Assembly (NCBI GenBank): GCA_947179155.2
Contig: OX359286.1
Coordinates: 14,201,913-14,265,912, forward strand
Source: Hedera helix
Lineage: Eukaryota > Streptophyta > Magnoliopsida > Apiales > Araliaceae
Length of the DNA stretch: 64,000 bases
Reading direction: 5' to 3'
The stretch's first letter is position 1. Each line of letters opens with the position of its first letter. A program made the translations under genes and the position numbers. Below the pieces are notes generated by a model. That model had not been told where the DNA came from and ran no database searches. It saw only the letters and a list, made by a program, of their open reading frames with translations. Of the stretch, positions 13,162 through 21,969 are shown one piece after another.

Positions 13162-13370
13162 GGGGGCATTTTGGTAATTTTTCGCGGCTTTAGGGACATG
13201 ACTGGCATTAACAGAAAAGCTCAGGGGCTTATCCATAATTTTCGCGCCCCTCGGGATACATCCGGTATTTTCTGAAAAGTCTGAGGGCAATTCTGTCATT
13301 TCCGTGGCTAAAGGACATATTCGGTAATAACGGAAAAGGGCAGGGGCACGCTGGTAATTTTCAGCGTTGC
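13162..13370 (+). repeat. minisatellite, about 7 units of ~30 bp
   Basis: Imperfect units read roughly GGGGCATTNTGGTAATTTTC followed by a short variable spacer, beginning near 13162, 13193, 13224, 13255, 13285, 13313 and 13343. The same unit type occurs about three times, in reverse, at 28131-28220 and 32347-32436 in an unrelated LTR family. Confidence 0.7.
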
Positions 13371-13376
13371 CGTCGG

Positions 13377-13542
13377 TCGCGCCATGCGCGACCCTGCCTC
13401 CGCCGACGCCATCAAAACGACGTCGTTTCCATGCGGTCTTTCGAGCCCCGCGCAATGCGCGGACCTTTCTCCCCAACGCCCCGAAACGGCGTCGTTTCGG
13501 GCCACGTTCGTCAGAAAAAAATTTCAGCCGCGCCATGCGCGG
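13377..13542. repeat. alternating CG-rich palindrome cassette (family C)
   Basis: Five palindromes of two kinds alternate. CGCGCCATGCGCG (about 13378) is followed by AAACGACGTCGTTT (13415-13428), CCGCGCAATGCGCGG (about 13448), an AAACGGCGTCGTTT variant (about 13484) and CCGCGCCATGCGCGG (about 13528). The surrounding LTR is strongly AT-rich, so the patch stands out in composition. Confidence 0.8.
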
Positions 13543-13972
13543 TTTTCTTTTTCCTTCCTCTTCCAGTTTTCGCGCAACAGTAACCAGCCATGTATATTTT
13601 AACCCAAAAATTCCAAAATTCTTCACAATTTTCCACAACATAATCACCCCAAAAATTATATAATTCATAGATATACCTCTAAAAATTATTTAGAATAATT
13701 ATTCTAATTATTTCCTATTTTTCCACAAAAATAATTTAACATCATAAATACCAAAATAATTCAAAATAAATTAACTTATACCTTATATGGCTTGTTCTTC
13801 CTCTTCTTTGGTGTCACCTAATCTTCTCTTGGTGGTGACCATGGTGGGTTTGGTGTTTTCCGGTGGAGGAAGGTGGCGGTGGTATTGTCGGATGAAGGAG
13901 AAGAGAGAATATATATATATATATATATATATGTTGTTTTTATTCCCTTTTCTTCTTCTTGGTTTCTTTTTC

Positions 13973-13981
13973 TTTTTATAC
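13973..13981 (-). promoter_or_regulatory. possible LTR C TATA box
   Basis: TATAAAAAG reads on the minus strand, followed by a purine-rich stretch resembling a 5' leader. It supports the minus orientation of this LTR but is a weak call in AT-rich DNA. Confidence 0.4.
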
Positions 13982-16259
13982 TAACACTACCCACCACGTT
14001 GGCTTAAAAATTTCACCGCCTTTGAAATTTCTTGAAACTTCCGGATTTAGCAAAAATTAAGCATAAAAAATGTTTCAAACACATTACGTAATTATTTCGT
14101 GTAATAAATATTTTATATAATAAATATAAAATATTTATTTTAATTCACTAAAATTCATATTATGATTTATGAGTAATATTAATATCTTTTTCAGTATTTT
14201 ACTTGACAATTTTTGTACACGCATAATGACATGCATGTAATTATATGAGGTAATTTATACCTCCAAAAATCATAAAATAATTCATATAACATATAAAAAT
14301 TATTTTTCATAATTTTTCACTCCGTTACTTAGGCAACATGTTACATTAACATGTTCACGTTTCCGAAATATTATCTTTCATAAAAGTCATAATAATTCCC
14401 TTATACATAATTAAAATTTTCAATAACTTAAAACATTCATTTTTCTTATTTATTATTCAATTTCTTTACATTTCACAATAATTTCTTATATAAATTACAT
14501 AATTTAATATTATATAATGTATATAATTACACTATTCCTTTCTAATTATTTCATTTTCCACAAATACAATTTATAAAATTTTCTTCCATCCTTAATTAAT
14601 TTAATTTTTCTTATATAAATTATATAATTATTCTTATATAATTTATATAATTAAATTTCCTTCATATAACATTTTAATTTCCTTATATAAATTATATAAT
14701 TTATTATTATATAATTTATATAATTACATTTCTTCTCAATTAATTTCTAAACTTCCTCCCTAATTTATAATTAATTTAAAATCAATAATTACACTTTTAT
14801 TAACTTCCTCATTCGCTTTTCAATTAAAATTGGATTAATTTAATTATTAATCCCTTAATTTTCATCATTAATGAAATTGATAATTTATCAATTAAACATG
14901 CACATATATATATGCAAATAAATCTATATGCATATCTATTTCATATATCTCACTTTACCACATAACCTCAAATAGACACAATTTATGCATTTTCACAATA
15001 ATTTAACTGTACAATTTATTGTACATTTACATGAAATTTCTTTTATTATTAATAAATTATTTTTAACAATTTATTTACTTTTCAATTATTTTAATTCAAC
15101 ATACTTTATCCTGATCTCCGTACAGATTTAATTTACTAATTAAATCTCATCACGTACTTTTATTCACATAAAATAACCATTTCTTTACACAACCTTGAAA
15201 ATTGTATCAATTAAATTCTTATTTAATTTTATTAAATAATTCTGAAAATTCGGATCCTCACAGACAGAGTTTGGATTAGCAAACCGACACGATGAAGGCT
15301 ATGAAAGACGTTCGAGGAGTGTGCAAGGTTAAATTGGATATGTATAACAGGAAAGTTTTTTAGAACTTGTTAAAATGCAATAGTTGTTCTATTGTTCTAT
15401 GTGAACTATTTGACAGACTATGTGACATGGATATGTTTTGAAATGTGCATTTCGTGTAACTATGTGTTTTAACTGTTAAATGCAGTATGTGACACTTTGT
15501 TTATAAATGCATAACATGATCAGATATGATACATGGATATGATGCATAGTAGGAAATGTACGACACATGTATATAAACTACGATCATCAAAGGTGTTATC
15601 TTTTAGACTTGCTGAGCCGTCGTACTCATTTTTACTTTAAACTGATATTTTTAGGCAAAATATGAGAAGACCGGAGGTTCCGATTAAGCTAAAGGGTAAG
15701 GAATGGTAAATTCATAGAAGGGCATGAAGAACCTTTTTATTTTTACTTTGTGTAATATGACAAGTCAATAAATGAATGTAAATGGTTTAGGTATTAGTTA
15801 ATTAACATCTTGGTTTTTAAATATTAAACTTTGTCGATTCATAGAGATAGCTATGTATGCAAGTTTTATTCAGAAAAACTTGTAATGAGACTCAATTAAT
15901 GTATCAGGGTAAGTCGACTATTATATGTAATAAACTCTCATGTATAGGATAGATATGTATAAACATGTGTATGTATGGTTAGTTATGAATGGTGATTGTA
16001 TTCACAGGTTAAGTCACGTTAAATCATAAGATATATGATTTTGATCTGTAATGGACTAAGTCATAATTTCTGTATATATGATCTAAGTTCTGGTATAAAG
16101 AATGAAGGTTACGATTCTGAGGCAGGTTATGAATGTAAGTTAAATAAATAGGTTTATGAACTGTATTATGATTAGATGATATAGTTTTAAGGATAAAGGT
16201 TATGTTTTAACGTACGAGATAGCATGTAGCAAATGTAGGTGTTTTTCAGGGACGTTACA

Positions 16260-16264
16260 GAGTT
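16260..16264. repeat. TSD gagtt, right copy
   Basis: It directly follows GGGACGTTACA and pairs with 8601-8605. Confidence 0.8.
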
Positions 16265-18875
16265 CTTGAGAGTTAATACAGTAAGAGTGTAAATCTAGTA
16301 ACAAAGGTGGATTCATCACCCTTTGTTTCATACTTTGGGAGGAGAAGAAGAAGAGCATCCAAAGTTGAATTTTTTTTAATTCTTAAAACTCTTTCATTTC
16401 TATCTTTAATCATTATAGTAAATGTCTTTATCATGATTGATTGTGAGAGAAATTTGTGTCTGATGGAGCTATAGTTAGCGCAAAGGTATAACGATGGAGA
16501 TTTAGTGGAGACTATGTGTATTTATGTGTCCATGTATGCTTAAGGTATTTGTCAAGGTCAAAATATATTTTCTATGGTCAATACATGATTCATATAGTCA
16601 AAATATATTTTTAATGGTTCAAAATCTATGTTGAGGCTCTACAATGGTAGATCCATGGTTATATATGTTCAATATGTGTATTACTATGCTTTGTATGTAA
16701 ATAAGTGAAAGATAAGTGCATATAAAGATTTATCGATAAAATCCTAACTTTCTCTGTGCTATAAATAGTTGTAGTCTGAAATGTACAAGTTGGTTATTTG
16801 ATTTTTATGGCTAGAGTGTTATATCTATGAGATATAAAGATAACCCAACTAGAATCTTTGAAAAATATGAAGAAATGTGCAAGTTATGGTCTTTGTGATA
16901 AAACATGTCATTTTTGAAACCTTAGTCGATCGATCCTAAATTTTGTGTAAAAAATAATTTCAAAAATGTGATCAATCCATGGAATGTTGTAGAGCATTAA
17001 GTTATGAAGCTAACAAGGCCAATTTGAAGTCATTTTAATGTGTAGAACATGTTTTTATTGAAGATTGAAACAATGTTGTTCAAAGTAAAAAATTTGAAAA
17101 AAAAATTGAAAAATGTTTCTACTAAGTGGGCATTGCAGCGTCGGCTTGCAGTACAAAACCGGGCGTTGCAACGCCGGGTTAGAAAATTATCTTTTATTTT
17201 ATTTTCTTCCGGGTCGGGTCAGGTTGGGTCATATAAAATGAGGCGGGTCAAATATTTTGAGTATAAAATAGGTTAGAAAATTTAATTTAATTTAATATTA
17301 ATATTTAACAAAAATTAAATATCTAAAATATTATTAAATATATAATAATATTACGAAAGGTATAAAATATTATTAAATGATTAATAATATTAAAAATTGA
17401 ATAAAATATTATTGAATGATTAATAATATTAGAATTTGAATAAAATATAATTAAATGATTAATAATATTAAAAAATAAATAAAATATTATTAAATGAATA
17501 TTAATATTAGTAAATGAATAAAATATTTAATTTAATAATATTAAAAAATAAATAAAATATTATTAAATGAATAAAAATATTAGTAAATGAATAAAATATT
17601 ATTAAATAACTAATAATATTAGAAGAGAAATAAAATATTATTAAATGATTAATAATATTATAAAATAAATAAAATATTATTAAATAATTAATAATATTAG
17701 TAAGTGATTAATGTAATAATAAATGGATAAATTATTATTAAATAATTAATAATATTAGTAAAGGCTTTAAATATTATTATTTGATTAATAATATTAGATA
17801 AATGTTTAAGGAATATTAAATGATTAATATTGGCATTATGTGATTAAAATATTTATCAAGTGACGATAAAGTGTTTAGTGTATTATTAAATATTTAATTA
17901 TTTGATTAAATATTTATAATGTTTGATGAATAAAGGTAATTATGTGAACCTAGATGTGATACTAATTTGAAGAACAACTTTAGTAATTATTAGGTCCTTT
18001 CAAAATAAATTGAATTTGTATTGGTAAGCCGTAGACAACCATCAAGGCAAGTCTTCTATACTTAAACTTGTATTTATTTTTCAAGATCTATAAGTGGTTT
18101 AATTATTAAAATTAACCCACATCAATGTTGTATATGTATTCGCATATAGTGCATTTGAAGGTTTATAGTTTCTTTGATTCATGAACTATTTCAGAATGTC
18201 TAAGCTAATTGTTTCTGCTAGACATCGCATGTATAAATTCATTAACTTGAATATTTTTAAAAGCTTATCTAAACTATTGGTTGGTGCAGATTCTTATAGT
18301 AAGACTGAGAACGAACAATCTTAAATATAGGAATTATATTCGAAAAATCGACCATTGCACAAGATGTCTGAATGTTATGTATATACATAGGATACAAGAC
18401 TGATTCTCTCGAATACCAAAATAATAAAAGGGTCAGATACATATCTGATTTACCTTAAGTATTAGTTCATGGTCCTTAGTGACCATTTAGCAGTAAAGAC
18501 TCAATCAATTCTATTAATTAAAACATGATTCTCATTCTTTCACGATTATTATATATAGTTTAAATCTCTTAAGTTAATTTATTCAATCATGATATATCAT
18601 TCTTGTAATTTATTGTTCGTAAATTTGTTAAGCAAGCTAGTTGTTCACCCTTGTTATATCATGAACTATTTTTTAGCTAAGTCCAAGTGCTCCCGGAAAG
18701 ACAAGGGCAAGGAAAAAGCCAAAGAGTAGAAATTGAATACTAGTAGTATTGTTTAATATTTATTTTGGTGTTGTAAATCTTTTGTGAACCCTTAAGATAT
18801 GTATTAATTATGTTAAGGTTAGAATACCTTGGGATTGTACCACCTTTTTATAAGGAATAGTTATATATATACCTG
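16265..18875 (+). repeat. LTR, family B, second part
   Basis: This continues the B LTR from 8605. It is homologous in reverse to 24949-26300, including the GTCAAAATATATTTT motifs near 16555-16620. It holds a GC island with the perfect palindrome GGCGTTGCAACGCC at 17162-17175, a 39-bp AT-rich minisatellite at 17285-17800, and near its end an acceptor-like TTTTTTAG at about 18670-18678. The exact 3' end is not visible; homology fades near 18875. There is no gene. Confidence 0.75.
17285..17800 (+). repeat. 39-bp AT-rich minisatellite of LTR B
   Basis: About a dozen imperfect units of the type ATTAATAATATT + spacer + AATAAAATATT occur. Each unit contains AATATTATT/AATAATATT inverted halves. The reverse complement of the same array is at 24960-25345. 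Confidence 0.8.
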
Positions 18876-19259
18876 GCAAACGGGTCGGGCTAAAAAGACT
18901 CGAAATTTTTTGGGCCAAAATTCCTCAGCCCGTGGCCTGGACGAGCCGGGTCGGGCCTGCTCGCGGGCCAATTGATTATTTTATTAATTTCTTTTTTTTA
19001 ATTACAATTATGATACATAACATGGTGTTTTGATTTTGGGCTATTGAGCATAGCATACAATTTGTTTTATTCAATAAAAATGTACTTATTAACAAAAAAT
19101 ATTAAAAAAACTTATGTTTAATGCTTTAATTAAGAAATAATTTTAACATTATAAACTATTGTGAGTATTATTTATTTGATTAAATATGTGAAACTAATAA
19201 TTGTAATTAAATATCAAGTGACTAGTTTTAAAAAAAATGCTAGAATAATACCACAAGTG
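18876..19259. mobile_element. possible hAT-like DNA transposon fragment
   Basis: The stretch starts CCTGGCAAACGGGTCGGGC and has a GC-rich GGGTCGGGCC-type subterminal block to about 18970, then AT-rich DNA. Such a terminus resembles plant hAT-family non-autonomous elements. No matching opposite terminus was found; the family D LTR begins at 19260 and may have truncated it. Confidence 0.3.
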
Positions 19260-20369
19260 TGACACCCCTAAATCTGGGCCCACACAGCCCAAACTTGAGT
19301 CGTCAAAAGACTACAACAAAATTATTACAACAAAGCACAACGTACAACAATACAGTGTATAATAATACACAACTAAGTCTTCACTATTATTGCCACACTA
19401 TTTTACAAAACGTGAAGACTATGATAACTATTCCTCGGACCCTCACTCCATTCCCCGGCTAGACCCTGTTATGTTTTCATCTCCTGTTGAAAAACAATGG
19501 AACAAAAGAAAGGGTGAGCTCAAATAGCTCAGTAAGAAATATCATGACTAAGATAATGACGAATAAATTATCATTAGCCTTCAACAGTTGAGTTCTTGAT
19601 AGAATACAATAGACTACAAGGTTTATATCAAAAACTGCAGTTAAATTCTTAAACAATGTTTAGATCAATAATAGCAGCGGAATGAGCAATCTATTAGAAG
19701 AATAATGCAGACTATAATGTCCACTCGCTTCTCTTTTTCGTAAAAACATCATCAACTTTTATCATCTAAAATACCATTAGTCATGATAATATAAATTCAC
19801 AGTTCCTGATCATAATCATGCACATCAACAGTTCATCTTTGCACTACGGGCCAAAGAGAACATTCACCACGTGCCATAAAAGACACCGAACAGATGTATC
19901 GCCTTTAACCTATTATATCGCCTTTAACCTATCATCTGTTCAACAAATATATCACATATGTGCCCCCGGCCACAAATATTCACCACAGCTTGATTCTTGA
20001 TGATTAGTACAAATAACAGTGATACAAATGATGAACAGAAGAAACAGGATAAACAATAAGTATCAGAAGTTTACTTTGTGCAGATTCAAATAATGTCCAA
20101 ATTGTCAACATGATGTGGAGTGAAATTTAAAAATGATATTCAAGATCCACAGTTCAGAATAACGGTTACAGTTCAATAGAAAGGTTCACGTAAATAGGAA
20201 GGTTCAGTTGAAATAATGAAGTTCATCTATTATGGAACATATAATATTTTCAGGAATTATAGAAGCAATAGTTCCATAATAAATTTCGATTTAGGAGTAT
20301 GAAAGAAAATAATATCCCTTACCGTAGCAGGTTTGATTAACAAAAGGTGAAGGAAATTAATACAAATGG

Positions 20370-20555
20370 GTTATTCACCAACAGGCGATAATCCGCGCCG
20401 TAAGTTATTCACACAATTTAATAGAATTTGAGTACAAAGAGTTATTCACCAAACAGGCGATAATCCGCGCCGTAAGGTTATTCTCAGAGATTAATAATGA
20501 ATGAATACGAAAGGTTATTCACCAACAGGCGATAATCCGCGCCGTAAGGTTATTC
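20370..20555. repeat. three ~72-bp tandem units in LTR D
   Basis: Units starting at 20370, 20441 and 20514 share GTTATTCACC, then AACAGGCGATAATCCGCGCC. Each unit can form a GGCG/CGCC stem. They lie downstream of the TATA box on the minus strand, so they would be transcribed. Confidence 0.9.
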
Positions 20556-20824
20556 CCACAATTTAATACATGGAAATAAATGGCACATCTTATGAGTAAG
20601 AAAGAAACAATATTATTTTCGAGAATCAAATAATGATAATCCCTTACTTTAACACGTGACTGGATGAGGTTGATTAACTTGAACGGTACACGTACACTTA
20701 TAGATCTTCACAAATACTCAAGATGACTTAAGCACACTTAGAGAAAACTTTCACAAGAAGTATTTAGAGAGAGAAAGAAAGAACAAGTGAGGAAGTGTAT
20801 GAAAAATCCTTAAGTTAAGGCTTC

Positions 20825-20832
20825 TATTTATA
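20825..20832 (-). promoter_or_regulatory. LTR D TATA box
   Basis: TATAAATA reads on the minus strand inside GGCTATAAATAGAAGCC. It is a typical plant LTR promoter with the U3 repeats upstream at 20921-21610. Confidence 0.7.
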
Positions 20833-20920
20833 GCCAAAAATCTTATCATTCCTTTAATCTAAACCATTCATTTAAAGATCATCTTTTAATCTACACCATC
20901 CATTTCAAATTTTATATTGT

Positions 20921-21196
20921 CTTTAATCTACACCTTTCATTTCATATTACCTAATAATCACCTAACTTTATATTATAAACAAATCAATTCAATTATTCAA
21001 CAATAATTCACACTTTAATCTACACCATTCATTTCATATTACCTAATAATCACCTAACTTTATATTATAAACAAATCAATTCAATTATTCAACAATAATT
21101 CACACTTTAATCTACACCATTCATTTCATATCACCTAATAATCACCTAACTTTATATTATAAACAAATAACTTTATCAATTCAATTATTATGACTA
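20921..21196. repeat. three 92-bp tandem repeats in LTR D U3
   Basis: Near-identical units start at 20921, 21013 and 21105 with CTTTAATCTACACC. Two shorter partial units precede them from about 20854. They lie just upstream of the minus-strand TATA box. Confidence 0.92.
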
Positions 21197-21312
21197 ATTG
21201 TTATAAATACAGTATAGTTAGCTCTTAGATATCAAGTCAATAAATTAATGAAATACAACTGTTTAAATAACATCATAATAGAGATAACAATAATATAAAA
21301 GAAAGCATACGT

Positions 21313-21610
21313 TACTGTGTAATGACAATTATTGATTCAATAATGTGAATTACTGTGCATATGTTACTGTGACAATTATTAGGTTCAATAATTTTAAAAA
21401 CAGTGCAGCAACAATTATTGACTCAATGATATAAAATACAGTGTAATGACAATTATTAAATCAATAATGCAAAATACTGTGTAACAACAATTATTGAATT
21501 GATAATATAAAATATTATGCAGTGACAATTATCGATGAAATGATGCGTAACAGTTACGGTGTCAATTATCAGACCAATAATATGAGACACTATGCAATAC
21601 CGTGTGTTAC
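21313..21610. repeat. tandem CAATTATTG-bearing units in LTR D U3
   Basis: Seven imperfect units each contain CAATTAT(T/C)(G/A), at 21326, 21373, 21412, 21450, 21488, 21536 and 21563. They are separated by TACTGTGTAA-like sequence. The exact CAATTATTG pseudopalindrome is present in three of them. Confidence 0.8.
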
Positions 21611-21969
21611 TGTAGAGTACCGTGTGCTATAGAAAATACCAAAAACTACCGTATGCTACTATTCTTTTATCACCGGTATTTTAACAGTTCCGTTGACTAT
21701 TTTTATTTAAAAAGGTTATTTCTGTCGTTTTCTATATCCGACAAATATTCCGTTGTGGGGTCCACCAATAATTTGTTATTTCGGCGCCGTCGTACGACAC
21801 GAATATTCCCCGACCAAACGAATATTCCCCGACAAAACGAATATTGTCCGACAAAATAAAATTTGCAGATAACATCCTTAACTTTTAACTTGATCGATTT
21901 AACCACTTACTGTTTCAAAAAATATATATGAAGAAAAATTAAATTTTGTATTTCATAAAATTCGGGGTC

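Larger units (their letters stand above)
11855..15262 (-). mobile_element. solo LTR, family C (3408 bp)
   Basis: It begins TGTAACGACC and ends GGATCCTCACA on the plus strand, with TG..CA ends and a perfect gacag TSD. Orientation is inferred as minus, because the TGAGC/GCTCA stem-loop plus TTTGCAG motif, which sits near the 3' end in the other LTRs, reads on the minus strand (12453-12468) and a TATAAAAAG reads minus at 13973-13981. A partial second copy lies at 50884-52163. It contains a repeat and palindrome cassette at 13162-13542. Open frames here (for example 13147-13668) follow the GC-rich cassette and look non-genic. There is no gene in this 3.4 kb. Confidence 0.85.
8606..16259 (+). mobile_element. 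solo LTR, family F copy 1 (interrupted)
   Basis: It starts TGTCACATAC, ends GGGACGTTACA and is flanked by gagtt on both sides. Without the nested family C LTR and its duplicated target it is about 4.24 kb. It is homologous to 33695-38627: compare the sequence after each start (TTAGAAGTTAAAACCTA) and the blocks at 10860-10960 and 36770-36870. No internal retrotransposon region is present, so it is a solo LTR. It contains a GC island (11357-11525) with a perfect 10-bp hairpin, a stem-loop at 15613-15628 and an acceptor-like TTTTTAG ending at 15654. No coding gene is present in this long stretch. Confidence 0.85.

Noticed and set aside
13147..13668. Long overlapping open frames on both strands (173, 98, 72 and 65 codons)
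   Set aside because: They coincide with the GC-rich repeat/palindrome cassette of a solo LTR, lie in several frames at once and show no protein family; stop codons are simply rarer in GC-rich DNA.
11855..15262. Family C LTR read on the plus strand because it starts TGTAACGACC
   Set aside because: The stem-loop plus TTTGCAG motif and the TATAAAAAG both read on the minus strand, and the partial copy at 50884-52163 ends like the other gypsy LTRs in the opposite sense.
20370..20555. Regular repeats that look like a CRISPR array
   Set aside because: Plant LTR context, only three units, unequal and homologous spacers, no cas genes; it is an LTR minisatellite.
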